Assembly: GCF_038235435.1 (NCBI RefSeq)
Contig: NZ_CP151275.1
Location: forward strand, 3,162,001-3,226,000
Direction: 5' to 3'
DNA: 64,000 nucleotides
Origin: Niveibacterium sp. SC-1
Lineage (GTDB): Bacteria > Pseudomonadota > Gammaproteobacteria > Burkholderiales > Rhodocyclaceae
Below the pieces are notes generated by a model. It saw nothing but the letters and a program-made list of their open reading frames with translations, did not search any database and was not told where the DNA came from. Shown piece by piece: positions 27,733 through 38,023 of the stretch. The position numbers were made by a program, and so were the translations under genes. How positions within the stretch are numbered: the first letter of the stretch is position 1; each line of letters starts with the position of its first letter.

Positions 27733-29347
27733 AACCTTCCGGAATACGTGCCTCGTGCCGGGCCCGGCGATGACTGCGCCGCGCCAGATTCACGCAGGTC
27801 TCCAACAGTGCCGCAATCGGCGGCGGGACGCTAGCCGGTCCGCGTTCGGCTGCGGCGCGTGCCACCGCGAAAGCAAGATAGGGTTTGCTGCGACGCTGGA
27901 TCGCCTTGGCGATCACCCGGGCGGCCGACACCGGCGCCGTCGCGGGGATGCCCGCCGCTTCGCGGAAGACGGCCTCGAAGCCGTAGTGCCAGAAGCAGTT
28001 CTCGATGTCGCGTTCGGCCAGTACGGTCAGGCGCAACCGCGCATCCTCGTCCTGCAACTCGTGCCGCACCGTGTTGGCGTAGGCCTGCCCCGCGTCGTCG
28101 CCGTCGGCCAGCACATGCCATTCGATGCCCAGCTCGCGCGCCATGCGCACCAGTACCTGGACGCCGCATTGGGCGAACTCCACGCAAGCCACGCCCTCCT
28201 GCGCGAAATCGAAACCGCGCAAGCGCGCGAGTTCTGACAAGGCCCAGTACTCCGTCTCGCCCTCCACCAGCAACCAGCAACGGGCGAACATCGCCACGCC
28301 GTTGCGGATGCGCAGGTGGTAGCTGAACTTGCGCAGATCCTCCGCGCTGAAGCGCTGCTCGCGCACCCGGTGGGCACTCACCACGCCTTCGTGCTGGGTG
28401 AGCCGGCACAGCGTTCCCAGCGGCGCGGCGGCCAGAAGATGGCCGGACTGGCTGCTCACCAGTTTCTGCGCACGGATGCCGGCGAGCATGTCCCACAACG
28501 CCGCGAGCGTCATGGGATGCAGATGCGCCTCCGGGTCTTCCACGATCACCAGCGGCCGCGCGCCGGGCGCGAGCGCCTTGAAGCCGTCTTCGACGAGCGC
28601 CGAGGCGAGCATCAGCAAGGCCATCTTGCGCGCCGCCGCCCCGGCCCGCACCGGGGCCTGCGGCGCGGGCTCGTGCGCGAGCAGATGCTGTTCGGGTTCG
28701 CCCGGACCGGCGATGCGCAAGGACGGGAAGCCCTCGCCCAGGTAGCGCTGCGCCAGCTCGGCGCCCTCCCCCAAGGGCAACGCAACCTCGCCACGCTGTA
28801 GCGCCTGCCAGTAGGTCACCAGCATCCGCGCCGGCGACTGGCCGTCCTCTGCGGCCTCTCGCGCCGGCGCCCCCAGGGCCAGGGTCCGCGTGCTGCGGAT
28901 CTGCACCAGCGGCACCTGGCGGCGAAGGCTCCTGAGCAAGGCTGCATTCGCCGGCCGGAAACTGCCTTGGGTGCTGGCCACCGACCATGAGGCTTGCAGC
29001 GAATCCGGCGCGGCCTCCATGCGAAGGCGCAGCGCGCGCAAGCCCGCATGCGGGGGCAGCGCACGTTCGCGCAGCGGCTCGCAGGCGGCACGATCCCATT
29101 CGCCGGGCTCCTCCTCCGCGCAGAGGACTTCGATCACGATCGGCTGCGGCGTCTGCGCCGCGCGCACGTCGCTCGCCTGCAAAGGCGGCTGCCCCTCGGG
29201 CCATTCGGTCAGCACCAGGGCGAGCGCATCGAAGAGCGCAGTCTTGCCGACGTCGTTCTCGCCAAACAGCAGCACCGTGCCGTCGAACTGCAGATGCGCA
29301 TGGGCGATGCCGCGGAAGTTCCGGACCTCCAGCTCCGCGAGCCTCAT
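27731..29347 (-). CDS. OLD-family ATP-dependent endonuclease (ATPase plus TOPRIM)
   Basis: This 538-residue protein has an N-terminal SMC/ABC-type ATPase with RNFRGI and the P-loop GENDVGKTALF (residues 29-39), and Walker B VIVEDPEAHLHP. A C-terminal TOPRIM nuclease follows, with LLVEGETEYWAL and VLADGDDAG. OLD nucleases cut or nick DNA and some act in phage defence or repair. The ATG (29345-29347) overlaps the astE stop as ATGA; a further 222 in-frame upstream codons are an astE shadow. The stop codon lies on the edge of the MITE-like element. Confidence 0.85.
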   Translation of the reverse strand: MRLAELEVRNFRGIAHAHLQFDGTVLLFGENDVGKTALFDALALVLTEWPEGQPPLQASDVRAAQTPQPIVIEVLCAEEEPGEWDRAACEPLRERALPPHAGLRALRLRMEAAPDSLQASWSVASTQGSFRPANAALLRSLRRQVPLVQIRSTRTLALGAPAREAAEDGQSPARMLVTYWQALQRGEVALPLGEGAELAQRYLGEGFPSLRIAGPGEPEQHLLAHEPAPQAPVRAGAAARKMALLMLASALVEDGFKALAPGARPLVIVEDPEAHLHPMTLAALWDMLAGIRAQKLVSSQSGHLLAAAPLGTLCRLTQHEGVVSAHRVREQRFSAEDLRKFSYHLRIRNGVAMFARCWLLVEGETEYWALSELARLRGFDFAQEGVACVEFAQCGVQVLVRMARELGIEWHVLADGDDAGQAYANTVRHELQDEDARLRLTVLAERDIENCFWHYGFEAVFREAAGIPATAPVSAARVIAKAIQRRSKPYLAFAVARAAAERGPASVPPPIAALLETCVNLARRSHRRARHEARIPEG

Positions 29348-30303
29348 GTCGCCCCGCTTTCCACCGGACGCACCAGCACCACGGCGCGGGTGCCGGGCGC
29401 AACATCGGGGTTGGGGAAGAGGAGGCATTCCCCCTCTTCGGCGAACCAGCGCGAGGGTGAGTCCTCGGCCAGCAACTGGCCGGTTTGCAGCGGCAGGAAA
29501 TTCGGTGCATCGGCCGGCACATGGAGCGCGAAATCGTCGCTGCGCTTGAGGATCTCCCGCTTCACGCGATACACGCGGGGCGATGCCGCCGACTCCGGCG
29601 GCCGGGCCGCTTCGATCAGGCGCCACAATCCATTGCGCAGGGCATCCAGCTCCTCCGAGGATCCCGCGCCGAGCGCACGCACCCGGCCGAGCTCGAAGGT
29701 ATAGGCCTCGTAGCCATGCTCGCGCGCAGCCGTGGCGCTGAAGGTCGGCGCCTCGACGCCGGCCTCCACCAGCACCGGCACCCCGCAGGTAGCGAGCAGG
29801 CCCGGCGTGGCCCCGGACCCCGGCGTCGCGGTCGGGCGGATCGCGAAACTCGGGTGCAGTGACGCGCGGATCGTGCTGTGCAGGTCCAGCAGCAGCCCCT
29901 TCCCGTGCAGGGCGAAGATGGATAGCGCCTGGCTCAGCGCGTGGGCCCGCGCGACCTCGATCTTGGCGGCGCCGGCGTGGGGCGCGCCGCGGAAGCAGCG
30001 ATTCAGGTCGCACTCCAGATAGCGACGGCCCAGGCGCAGCGCGGCCAGATTACCGAAGGCGAAGAGCCAGGGCCGCCGCGGCAACAGCTCGCCCATGCAG
30101 GCCGCATCGACCAGCTCGGCGAGGACCTCTACCGGACCGGTCTCGTCGCCGTGGATGCCCGCGCAGAGGACCAGGGGCGAACCCGCGCTGTGCTCGGGCA
30201 GGCACTCCCAGACACCCTGCGCGATCCGTCGGGTGCGGCAGCCGGGTATGTCGCGTTCAAGCTCGGCATCGGAATCCGCGAGCAAGGCCGAGAGGATGTT
30301 CAT
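29344..30303 (-). CDS. astE: Succinylglutamate desuccinylase
   Basis: This 319-residue zinc enzyme of the AstE/AspA family splits N-succinylglutamate into succinate and glutamate, the last step of the arginine succinyltransferase pathway. It shows [11 protein letters not shown] (zinc His and Glu) and LLDLHSTIR (His ligand). The ATG at 30303 overlaps the astB stop by 4 bp (ATGA), and 49 in-frame codons upstream are not conserved. It is followed by the OLD-like gene with the same kind of overlap. Confidence 0.95.
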   Translation of the reverse strand: MNILSALLADSDAELERDIPGCRTRRIAQGVWECLPEHSAGSPLVLCAGIHGDETGPVEVLAELVDAACMGELLPRRPWLFAFGNLAALRLGRRYLECDLNRCFRGAPHAGAAKIEVARAHALSQALSIFALHGKGLLLDLHSTIRASLHPSFAIRPTATPGSGATPGLLATCGVPVLVEAGVEAPTFSATAAREHGYEAYTFELGRVRALGAGSSEELDALRNGLWRLIEAARPPESAASPRVYRVKREILKRSDDFALHVPADAPNFLPLQTGQLLAEDSPSRWFAEEGECLLFPNPDVAPGTRAVVLVRPVESGAT

Positions 30304-31631
30304 GCCGCCCCCTGGAATGCATAGATCTCGCCGAGGCCGAGCAGGCGACTCAGTGCTGCGAGTGCGGTGCGGGTCTCGTCGAGCAGGGCCGGATCGGCCA
30401 GATCGGACTCGGAAAGCCGGTCGCGATAGTGGGTCTGCACCCAGTCGCACAGGCGCGCGTACAAGGCGTCATCCAGCCACACGCCCGGTGCGACCGCCGC
30501 GCGCTCGTCCGCGGCTAGCACCACGCGCAGACGCAGGCAGGCCGGGCCGCCACCGTTGCGCATGGACTGGCGCAGCTCGGCAAAAAGGAACTCGTCGATG
30601 CCGGCCGCATGGAGTTCGTCGAGATAGCGCATCACCTCGGCGTTCTCGCGGCAGTCCTCCGGCAGGAGCAGCAGCATGCCGCCGTCCGGCCGGCTCAGGA
30701 GCTGGCTGTTGAAGAGGTAGCTCGCCACCGCGGCATTCAGGCTCACCGCCGCGGCGGGCACCTGGTGGGCGCGCAGCCGGGTCTCCCCCATCGCGCGGCG
30801 CAAGGCGGCCAGGACCTGCGGCGTATCGGCGAAGGCCTGTTCGTGGAAGAGCAGGAGGTTCTCGTTGGCCACCGCGATCACATCGTTGTGAAAGACGCCC
30901 GCATCGATCGCTGCGGGATGCTGTTGGGCGAATACGCAGCGCTCGGGCATGAGCCCGTGCTGGCGGGCCACCGCCTCGCTCGCCTCGCGCGTCTGCCGCG
31001 CCGGGTAGCGCGCGGGCAAGGCCGCACCGGCCTCGCGGCCGAAGACGAAGAGTCCTACGCCCGGCGCGCCATGGTGCGCGCAGAGACGGCCGTGGTTGGC
31101 CGCACCCTCGTCGGCGAAGGCGGGGCACTCGGGCAACACGGTGTGATGCACGAAATGCGGACCCGGCGGGAAGACCGCGCGCAGCACCCGGGCCGTATCC
31201 GGATGCTCGATCGCGCGGTGGAAGCTGGTGTTGAGGTTCGCCGGGGTGAAATGCAGTTTGCCGTCGGCAGTGTCCGCCGAGGCACTGACCGTGGCCGCGT
31301 TCGCCACCCACATGCTGGCGGCCGAAGACACGCGCGAGAGCAGATGCGGCGCCTGGCGCGCCACTTGCGCCAGGACCTGCGCATCGCCACCGCCAAAGCC
31401 CAATCGACGCAGGCTGCGCAGATCCGGCCGCTCCAGCGGCGGCAGCACTGCCTGCGCAAAACCGCGGTCGGCCAGCAGCTTCATCTTGGCCAGTCCCTGC
31501 AAGGCGGCCGCGCGCGGATTCGAAACCTGCCCGGCATGCGCTGCGGAAGCAAGGTTGCCGTAGGCGAGTCCGCCGTAGTGGTGGGTGGGGCCGACCAGAC
31601 CGTCGAAGTTCGCCTCGATCGCCGCTTTCAT
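30300..31631 (-). CDS. astB: N-succinylarginine dihydrolase
   Basis: This 443-residue amidinotransferase-fold enzyme hydrolyses N2-succinylarginine to N2-succinylornithine, CO2 and ammonia. It begins [20 protein letters not shown], the family hallmark. It keeps [10 protein letters not shown] and a C-terminal [12 protein letters not shown] segment with the nucleophilic Cys. The ATG overlaps the astD stop (ATGA), so it is translationally coupled. Confidence 0.97.
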   Translation of the reverse strand: MKAAIEANFDGLVGPTHHYGGLAYGNLASAAHAGQVSNPRAAALQGLAKMKLLADRGFAQAVLPPLERPDLRSLRRLGFGGGDAQVLAQVARQAPHLLSRVSSAASMWVANAATVSASADTADGKLHFTPANLNTSFHRAIEHPDTARVLRAVFPPGPHFVHHTVLPECPAFADEGAANHGRLCAHHGAPGVGLFVFGREAGAALPARYPARQTREASEAVARQHGLMPERCVFAQQHPAAIDAGVFHNDVIAVANENLLLFHEQAFADTPQVLAALRRAMGETRLRAHQVPAAAVSLNAAVASYLFNSQLLSRPDGGMLLLLPEDCRENAEVMRYLDELHAAGIDEFLFAELRQSMRNGGGPACLRLRVVLAADERAAVAPGVWLDDALYARLCDWVQTHYRDRLSESDLADPALLDETRTALAALSRLLGLGEIYAFQGAA

Positions 31632-33049
31632 GACGCGGGCGCCGCGGCCGCCAGCCCCGGGATCTCGGGGATCTGCAGACGCGGTGACTCCAGGCTCGCG
31701 ACCGGAAAGGCGCAATAGTCGGCCGCATACCAGGCGCTTGGCCGGTGATTGCCGCTCGCGCCGACGCCGCCAAAAGGCAGGCCGCTCGAAGCGCCCGTCA
31801 GGGGCCGGTTCCAGTTGAGCACGCCGACCCGCAGGCGACGACGGAATTGCTCGTAGCGCGCCGGCTCACGCGAGATCAGCCCGGCCGCGAGGCCGAAGCG
31901 CGTTGCGCCGGCGAGCTGCAGGGCATGCTCGAAATCCTGCGCGCGTTGCACCTGCAGGAGCGGCCCGAAGACTTCCTCGTCAGGCAGCGCAATGTCGCTT
32001 GCATCGAGCAGGCCCGGGCCGAGCAGGCCGGTCCCCTCGCGCAGGATGCGCATCGCTCGCAACACGCGGCCGCCTGCCGCGACGCGCTGCGCCTGCACGG
32101 ACAGCAAGGTCTCGGCCGCCGCCGGCGTGATCACCGAACCCATGAAGGGAATCGGCTCCGCGTCCCAGGCGTCCACGCGAAGCCGCTCGCAGAGCGCGAG
32201 CAAGGCATCGAGAAGGTCGTCGCCCTCGCCGCCCACGGGCAGGATCAGGCGGCGCGCGCAGGTGCAGCGCTGGCCGGCAGAGAGGAACGCCGACTGCAGG
32301 ACCAGCGCGGCGGCGACCTCCACGTCCTCGGGCTCCCAGACCATCAGCGGATTGTTGCCGCCCATCTCCAGCGCAAGGATGCGCTGCGGCGTCTGCGCGA
32401 AGCGTTGGGCGAGCCGCGCGCCGGTGCGCGCGCTGCCGGTGAAAAGCAGCCCGTCGAGATCGGCCTCGGCGAGCAGCGCACCCGTTTCCGCGCCGCCCTG
32501 CAGCACATCGAGCACGCCGGCAGGCAGGCCCGCTTGGCGCCACAGCCGCAGGCAGGCTTCCGCAGTAGCCGGCGCGAGTTCCGACGGCTTGAAAAGCACA
32601 GTATTGCCGGCCAACAGTGCCGGCACGATATGGCCGTTGGGAAGATGGCCCGGGAAGTTGAAGGGACCGAACACCGCCAGCACGCCATGCGGACGATGGC
32701 GCAGCACGCTGCGCATGCCCGCGGCTTCTTCGCTGCGCTCGCCGGCGCGCTCGGCCTGGGCGCGGATCGAGATGCCGACCTTGGCGATCATGCTCTGGAC
32801 TTCGCTCGCCGCCTCCCAGCGCGGCTTGCCGGTCTCCAGGCCGATGAGGTCCGCGAGTCGCGTCGCCTCGAACGCCAGCAGCTCGCCGAAACGCTGCACG
32901 ATCGCGACGCGCGACGCCTGCGGCGCATCGGCCCAGTCAGGGAAAGCCGCGCGCGCTACCGCCAGCGCATGCGCCACGTCGGCCGCGTCGGCCGCCTTGC
33001 CTTCCCACACCCGCTCGGCGCTCACCGGGTTGCGCCGCTCGAATCGCAT
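31628..33049 (-). CDS. astD: Succinylglutamate-semialdehyde dehydrogenase
   Basis: This 473-residue NAD-dependent aldehyde dehydrogenase oxidises N-succinylglutamate 5-semialdehyde. It shows [15 protein letters not shown] for cofactor and substrate, the general-base Glu in ALEMGGNNP, and the catalytic Cys in [11 protein letters not shown]. The ALDH core is complete. It shares one base with the aruG stop (33049) and overlaps astB by 4 bp. Confidence 0.96.
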   Translation of the reverse strand: MRFERRNPVSAERVWEGKAADAADVAHALAVARAAFPDWADAPQASRVAIVQRFGELLAFEATRLADLIGLETGKPRWEAASEVQSMIAKVGISIRAQAERAGERSEEAAGMRSVLRHRPHGVLAVFGPFNFPGHLPNGHIVPALLAGNTVLFKPSELAPATAEACLRLWRQAGLPAGVLDVLQGGAETGALLAEADLDGLLFTGSARTGARLAQRFAQTPQRILALEMGGNNPLMVWEPEDVEVAAALVLQSAFLSAGQRCTCARRLILPVGGEGDDLLDALLALCERLRVDAWDAEPIPFMGSVITPAAAETLLSVQAQRVAAGGRVLRAMRILREGTGLLGPGLLDASDIALPDEEVFGPLLQVQRAQDFEHALQLAGATRFGLAAGLISREPARYEQFRRRLRVGVLNWNRPLTGASSGLPFGGVGASGNHRPSAWYAADYCAFPVASLESPRLQIPEIPGLAAAAPAS

Positions 33050-34071
33050 CAGCCCGCCCTCCCCGCTCCCGTCACGCGAAGCGGATCGCCAACCCTGACT
33101 TCCAAGCGCGCGAGATCACCTTCGCCCAGCAAGAGTTCGTCCCCCGATTGCACGGCGCGACAGCGCACCGCGCGAAAGTCTTCATGCCGCCCGTTGCAGA
33201 CCAGCCAGTCGCCGGTGGCCTCGCCCTCATCGGCGAGCCGGCCCGCGCACAAGGCCCTGCTATCACGGACAGTGCGGATCGCCGGCAGTTCGCATTCGAC
33301 CGCCGGGCCGGCGTCGAAGATGTCGCAGTAGCCGCGCCAGGCAAAGCCCTCAGCCTCGAGCATCGCGCGCGCCGGACGGGTCGCCTCGTGCACCTCGCCG
33401 ATCACCGCCTGCGCGGCTTCGGACAGGAAAGCGGTATAGACCGGATGCTGTGGCATCAGCTCGGCGATGAAGCCCTTGTCGCCGACGCCCGAGAGCATGT
33501 CCGCCTGCGCGAACTCCATCTGGAAGAAGTGCCGGCCCAGGCTCTCCCAGAATGGCGCGCGTCCCTCTGCATCCGAGACACCACGCAACTCGGCGAACAC
33601 GCGTGGGGAGAAACGCTGCGGATGTGCCGCGAGGAAAAGCAGGCGCGAGCGCGACAGCAGTCCGCCGTTGCCGCCTCGCCGGTAGTCCGGATGCAGGAAG
33701 AGCGAGCACAGCTCCGAGTCGCCGGTCAGGTCGTTGGTGAGGAAGAGCGTCTGCAACTGCCGATACACGCCGATGTCCGGCGAGTGATGCACCGCCGTGC
33801 CGACGCGGTAGTTGTACCAGGGCTCATCGAGGCCCACGGCCACCGCGATGCCGCAGGTGCCAACCACGCGAGCCGCCGCGTCGTCCTCCAGCACGAAGAG
33901 GTAGTTCGCCACTTCGCGGCTCGCGGTGCCGGCAAAGCTCGCCTCCGAGGTCGCGATCCGTCGCGCCAGCCTGGCCTCGTCGGGCGGCAGGCTGGTCACG
34001 CCGACACCGGTGGCCCGCGCGAGTTCGAGCAAGGCAGGAAGGTCAGCACTGCGGATCGGGCGGATGCGCAC
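33049..34071 (-). CDS. aruG: Arginine N-succinyltransferase, second (AruG-like) subunit
   Basis: This 340-residue AstA-family succinyltransferase moves succinyl from succinyl-CoA to arginine (or ornithine). Features include TGVGVTSLPPDEARLARRI, FLHPDYRRGGNGGLLSRSR and ELMPQHPVYTAFL. A GTG at 34071 is taken as start, because the only open extension upstream runs into the aruF gene and its conserved N-terminus begins here (VRIRPIRSADLP). It follows aruF by 4 bp. Two adjacent AstA paralogues are the AruF/AruG heteromer arrangement of Pseudomonas aeruginosa. Confidence 0.92.
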   Translation of the reverse strand: MRIRPIRSADLPALLELARATGVGVTSLPPDEARLARRIATSEASFAGTASREVANYLFVLEDDAAARVVGTCGIAVAVGLDEPWYNYRVGTAVHHSPDIGVYRQLQTLFLTNDLTGDSELCSLFLHPDYRRGGNGGLLSRSRLLFLAAHPQRFSPRVFAELRGVSDAEGRAPFWESLGRHFFQMEFAQADMLSGVGDKGFIAELMPQHPVYTAFLSEAAQAVIGEVHEATRPARAMLEAEGFAWRGYCDIFDAGPAVECELPAIRTVRDSRALCAGRLADEGEATGDWLVCNGRHEDFRAVRCRAVQSGDELLLGEGDLARLEVRVGDPLRVTGAGRAG

Positions 34072-34075
34072 GCGA

Positions 34076-35116
34076 CTAGGCCTCCACGAACACGACCATG
34101 TCACCCGCCTGCGCCTGCAGGGCCTGGATGTCGGTTTCCGCCATCCACAGCTCGCCACGTTCCGGATCGCTCGCAGCCTCGGCCAGCACGCAGCGGAAGG
34201 TCTCGCACTGCATGGTCGCCACCAGGTAGCGCTGCCCTTCTCCCGCGCCAGCGTGCGCGACGAGGTTCGCGCGTTGATGGCGGGCGATGCTGCGGATCTC
34301 GCTCCACGGCGCCTGCAGCGTCGGGCCACCGTCGAAGATGTCCACGTAGCGCTCGAAGGCGAATCCCTCGGCGCGCAGGATCTCCGCCGGCCGCAGCGAA
34401 AAGGGATGGACCGCGCCGATCGCGGCCTGCGCCGCCGCGGGCAGCAAGGGCACGTACACCGGATGTTGGGGCAGGAGTTCGGCGATGAAGGCGCGACCCA
34501 TTTCGCGCGAATGCCGCTCGGCCTCTTCGTAGGAAATGCCGAAAAAATGCCGCCCCACGGCGTCCCAGAACGGCGCGTTGCCCGCGTCGTCGCACGGGCC
34601 GAGCAGCTCGGCGGCGATCAGGTCGGCGAAGCGCTCCGGATGGGCCGCCATGAAGAGCAGGCGGCCGCGCGAAAGCAGTTCGGCCGCGGGCGTGTCGAGC
34701 AGGCTGGCATCGATCGCGAAGCCGCCCAGCAGGCTTGCGCCGGAGAGATCGTGGCAGAGCGACAGCACCGCCACCTCGTTGTGCACACCCAGTTCGCGGC
34801 TGGCATGGATGAGCGTTTCCTGGCGGTAGTTGTAGACCGGCTCGATGGCGCCGGCATGGGCCTCGATGTTGCTGGTGCCAACGACGGCGCCAGCCAGCTC
34901 AAGGGCAAAGGGATAGGTCTGCGGCGCGGGCCTGCCGTCGGCCTGCAGACGTGCATGATCGGAGGCGAAGGCGGCGCTGGTGATGCGCTCGGCAAGCGCA
35001 TCGGCCTCACGCGGCAGGGAGGTGACGCCGAGCGGGCACTGTGCGGCGAGGCGGGCAAGCGCAGGTGCGTCGCCCGCCTTTGCGGGACGCAGGATCCAGG
35101 TCTCCTGCGGCCGCAT
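34076..35116 (-). CDS. aruF: Arginine/ornithine N-succinyltransferase, first (AruF-like) subunit
   Basis: This 346-residue AstA-family protein is paralogous to the next gene. It shows the shared CPLGVTSLPREADALAERI, YNYRQETLIHAS, SRGRLLFMAAHPERF and ELLPQHPVYVPLL motifs. Together with the AruG-like protein it should form the succinyl-CoA:arginine succinyltransferase that commits arginine to this pathway. It lies 24 bp after aruC, on the same strand. Confidence 0.93.
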   Translation of the reverse strand: MRPQETWILRPAKAGDAPALARLAAQCPLGVTSLPREADALAERITSAAFASDHARLQADGRPAPQTYPFALELAGAVVGTSNIEAHAGAIEPVYNYRQETLIHASRELGVHNEVAVLSLCHDLSGASLLGGFAIDASLLDTPAAELLSRGRLLFMAAHPERFADLIAAELLGPCDDAGNAPFWDAVGRHFFGISYEEAERHSREMGRAFIAELLPQHPVYVPLLPAAAQAAIGAVHPFSLRPAEILRAEGFAFERYVDIFDGGPTLQAPWSEIRSIARHQRANLVAHAGAGEGQRYLVATMQCETFRCVLAEAASDPERGELWMAETDIQALQAQAGDMVVFVEA

Positions 35117-35140
35117 GCTTGGGTGTCCTCAGAACACCGC

Positions 35141-36346
35141 TCAGAGTGCCGATTTCACCGCGCGGGCCAGGCGCTCCAGGCCGTCGTTCATGTCGGCCTC
35201 GGAGATCACCAGCGAGGGCGACATCCGCACCACGTCGGGCCCGGCCACCAGCAGCATGAGGCCTTCCTTCGCCGCAGTCGCCAGCACGTCCTTGGCGCGA
35301 CCCGCGTGTTCCGGCTTGAGCTGCCAGCCGAACCACAGGCCGCGATTACGCAGCTCCTTGAAGGCTCCCGTCTCCTGCGCGATCGCGTTGAGCCGGGCGG
35401 CCATCGCGTCGGCGCGACGGGTCACGCCGGCCAGCACTTCCGGATTGCTGACGATCTCGATCACCTTGTCGGCCACCGCACAGGCGAGCGGGTTGCCGCC
35501 GAAGGTCGTGCCGTGCACGCCAACGGAGAAATGCTTGGCGTACTGCTCGGCCGTGAGCATCGCGCCGATCGGGATGCCGCCGCCCAGGCCCTTGGCGCTG
35601 GTGAGGATGTCGGGCACCACGCCGTACAACTCATAGCCGTAGAGCTTGCCGGTACGGCCCACGCCGGACTGCACTTCGTCGAAGATCAGCAGCGCGTCGT
35701 TGGCACGGGTCAGTTCGCGCAGGCCCTGCAGGAACTCGGGCGTGGCGGGAATCACGCCGCCTTCGCCGATCACCGGCTCGACGATCACCGCGCAGGTCTT
35801 CTTCGAGATGGCCGCCGCGACCGAAGCGAGGTCGTTGTACTTGAGGTGACGGATGCCTTCAGGGCGCGGGCCGAACCCGGAGGAGTACTTGGCCTGGCCG
35901 CCCACCGACACGGTGAAGAAGGTGCGGCCGTGGAAGGACCCTTCGAAGGAGAGGATCTCGTACTTGTCCTCGCCGAAACGGTCAAAGGCCACGCGGCGCG
36001 CCAGCTTGAGCGCGGCCTCGTTGGCCTCGGCGCCCGAGTTGGCGAAGAACACGCGCTCGGCAAAGGTGTGCTGCACCAGGCGTTCGGCCAGGCGCAGGGC
36101 CGGCTCGTTGGTGTAGACGTTCGACACATGCCAGAGCTTGCCGGCCTGCTCGGTCAGCGCGGCCACCAGGGCCGGATGCGCATGCCCGAGGCTGGTGACG
36201 GCAATGCCGCCGCCGAAGTCGATGAATTCACGGCCGGACTGGTCCCACACGCGGGCTCCTTCACCACGCACGGGAACGAAATCCGACGGGGCATAACAGG
36301 GGACCATCACCCGGTCGAAGTCCGGGCGCGACGGGGCTTCGCTCAT
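35141..36346 (-). CDS. aruC: Acetylornithine/succinylornithine transaminase
   Basis: This 401-residue class III PLP aminotransferase has [18 protein letters not shown], the cofactor Asp in [14 protein letters not shown], and the Schiff-base Lys in [14 protein letters not shown]. In this operon it converts succinylornithine to the semialdehyde; the same enzyme may serve arginine synthesis as ArgD. The ATG at 36346 is preceded by AAGGAAG; a GTG five codons earlier is possible. It heads the aruCFGDBE operon. Confidence 0.93.
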   Translation of the reverse strand: MSEAPSRPDFDRVMVPCYAPSDFVPVRGEGARVWDQSGREFIDFGGGIAVTSLGHAHPALVAALTEQAGKLWHVSNVYTNEPALRLAERLVQHTFAERVFFANSGAEANEAALKLARRVAFDRFGEDKYEILSFEGSFHGRTFFTVSVGGQAKYSSGFGPRPEGIRHLKYNDLASVAAAISKKTCAVIVEPVIGEGGVIPATPEFLQGLRELTRANDALLIFDEVQSGVGRTGKLYGYELYGVVPDILTSAKGLGGGIPIGAMLTAEQYAKHFSVGVHGTTFGGNPLACAVADKVIEIVSNPEVLAGVTRRADAMAARLNAIAQETGAFKELRNRGLWFGWQLKPEHAGRAKDVLATAAKEGLMLLVAGPDVVRMSPSLVISEADMNDGLERLARAVKSAL

Positions 36347-36467
36347 CTTGCTTCCTTTCACATCGCAGTTCGTATCGTGTGCCGACGCTGGGCCGGCACG
36401 AAAAGGGCGTCAGTTTAAGGGCGTTTGATGTCGGGCACTGTTGTGACCGCGGGCCAGGCGGCAAAGT

Positions 36468-36485
36468 GCCGGTCTGTTTACCGGC
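36468..36485. promoter_or_regulatory. Inverted repeat between aruC and the LacI gene
   Basis: The 18-bp palindrome GCCGGT-N6-ACCGGC lies 38 bp before the lacI-type start, in the divergent region with aruC. It could be an autoregulatory operator; no consensus proves it. Confidence 0.35.
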
Positions 36486-36523
36486 TTTACAGGTTTTGAT
36501 TGCTTTGCTAGAAGACTGACGCC

Positions 36524-37558
36524 ATGACCATCAAGCCCGACATGAAGATCCGCCTCGACGAAGTCGCCGCGGAAGCAGGCGTCTCGCCGAGTACCGTATC
36601 GCGCTTTCTCACCGGCGCCGCAAAGGTGAGCGAAGCCAAGCGCAAGGTGGTCGAAGCGGCGATCGAGAAACTCAACTATCGCCCCAACACGGCCGCGCGC
36701 GCGCTGGCCAGCGGCCGCTCGATGACCATCGGCGTGCTGACCCTGGATATCTCCAGCTCCTTCTACGGCGAGGCGCTCAAGGGCATCGAGCAGTCCCTGA
36801 TCGGTACCGACTTCGTGCCGATGATCGTCTCGGGCGAACTCAATACCAAGGACGAAGCGGCCTGCGTCGAGGTGCTGCTCGCCCGCCAGGTCGAAGGCCT
36901 GATCGTCTTCCCGCGCCAGCTCGGCACGCGCCAGCTGCAGCAGATCGCCAAGCGGGTGCCGCTGGTCTCGATCGGCGTCAAGGCCAGCGGCCCGCAGGCG
37001 CATTCCATGCAGATCGACAACGAAGGTGGCGGCTACATGGTCACCCGCCATCTGACCGAACTCGGCCACAAGCGCATCGCTTTTGTCGGCGGCACGCCGG
37101 GTCACCCTGAAGTGGTCGCGCGCCGGGCGGGCTACAAGCGCGCCCTGCACGACGCTGGCCTCAAGTACGACCCGGCGCTGGACGTCCCCGGCAACTTCCA
37201 CGAGAGCGGCGGCATCGAGGGCACCGAACGTCTGCTCGCCAAGGGCACACCCTTCACCGCCGTCTTCGCCAGCAATGACCAGAGCGCCTTTGGTGCGCGC
37301 CTCGCCCTTCACCAGGCGGGCCTGCGGGTGCCGGAGGACATTTCGGTCGCCGGCTTCGACGACCTGCCGCATGCCTGCTTCGTCTCCCCTCCGCTCACGA
37401 CGATCCGTCAGCCAATTCTGGAGATGGGCCGGCGTGCCGGCCGCGCAGTGGTCTCGATGCTGCGCGGCGAACCGGTGAACCTGGAGATTCCGGAGCTGGA
37501 GCTGATCGTGCGCGGCTCCACTGCCCAACCGGCCGCCCTCCTGCGCCACTGGCGCTGA
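36524..37558 (+). CDS. LacI-family transcriptional regulator
   Basis: This 344-residue repressor has the LacI helix-turn-helix (LDEVAAEAGVSPSTVSRFL) and hinge helix (RPNTAARALASGRS), then a periplasmic-binding-protein-like sensor ending with DLPHACFVSPPLTTIRQP. Such sensors usually bind sugars or nucleosides, but no sugar gene is adjacent; it diverges from the arginine operon. Its target could be the distant xyl or PTS genes. An alternative ATG six codons in (MKIRLDEV) is equally plausible. Confidence 0.9.
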   Translation: MTIKPDMKIRLDEVAAEAGVSPSTVSRFLTGAAKVSEAKRKVVEAAIEKLNYRPNTAARALASGRSMTIGVLTLDISSSFYGEALKGIEQSLIGTDFVPMIVSGELNTKDEAACVEVLLARQVEGLIVFPRQLGTRQLQQIAKRVPLVSIGVKASGPQAHSMQIDNEGGGYMVTRHLTELGHKRIAFVGGTPGHPEVVARRAGYKRALHDAGLKYDPALDVPGNFHESGGIEGTERLLAKGTPFTAVFASNDQSAFGARLALHQAGLRVPEDISVAGFDDLPHACFVSPPLTTIRQPILEMGRRAGRAVVSMLRGEPVNLEIPELELIVRGSTAQPAALLRHWR

Positions 37559-37571
37559 AAGCGCGCGGGAT

Positions 37572-37979
37572 TCACACCATCGGGTTGCCGTTGGCGCTTT
37601 GCGCCGGCACGGCCTCCTTCACGTCCCAGTGCTCGACCAGGCGACCCTCCGCCACCCGGTAGAGGTCGACCACCGCCGTGCCGGCATCAGCAGGATGCGC
37701 GCGGAAAAGGCAATGGGCGATCACCAGATCGCCCTCGGCCACCAGGCGGGCCACGCTGAACTCCGCCTCGGGCAGGTTCACGAAGAGCCCCTCGAGAAAG
37801 CTCTGCAACGGCGCCCGGCCGTTGGGCACGGCCGGGTTGTGCTGCACATAGTCGTCGGCGACGAAATCCTGCAAGGCAGCGGCGTTGCGCGCATTCCAGA
37901 CCCGGGCGTAGTAGTCGGCGACGAGACGCTTGTTGGCAGCCAGAGCGGGCGTGAGCGCAGAAGACAGATGGGCGTTCAT
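37572..37979 (-). CDS. SnoaL/NTF2-like protein
   Basis: This 135-residue protein has an NTF2-like cone fold pattern: NKRLVADYYARVWNARN, DDYVQHNPAVPNG, then VVDLYRVAEGRLVEHWD. SnoaL-like members are small isomerases, hydrolases or binding proteins; the substrate cannot be told. The ATG at 37979 has AAGGACG upstream. The IS copy begins 45 bp before this start, so the native promoter has probably been displaced. Confidence 0.8.
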   Translation of the reverse strand: MNAHLSSALTPALAANKRLVADYYARVWNARNAAALQDFVADDYVQHNPAVPNGRAPLQSFLEGLFVNLPEAEFSVARLVAEGDLVIAHCLFRAHPADAGTAVVDLYRVAEGRLVEHWDVKEAVPAQSANGNPMV

Positions 37980-38023
37980 GGTGTTCGTCCTTGGGTTGAG
38001 AGATGAAGCGTGAGATCCGGGGT

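Noticed and set aside
29348..30013. Upstream extension of the OLD-family protein (222 codons)
   Set aside because: It is out of frame inside astE and has no similarity to the family; the ATGA overlap start at 29347 fits the operon.
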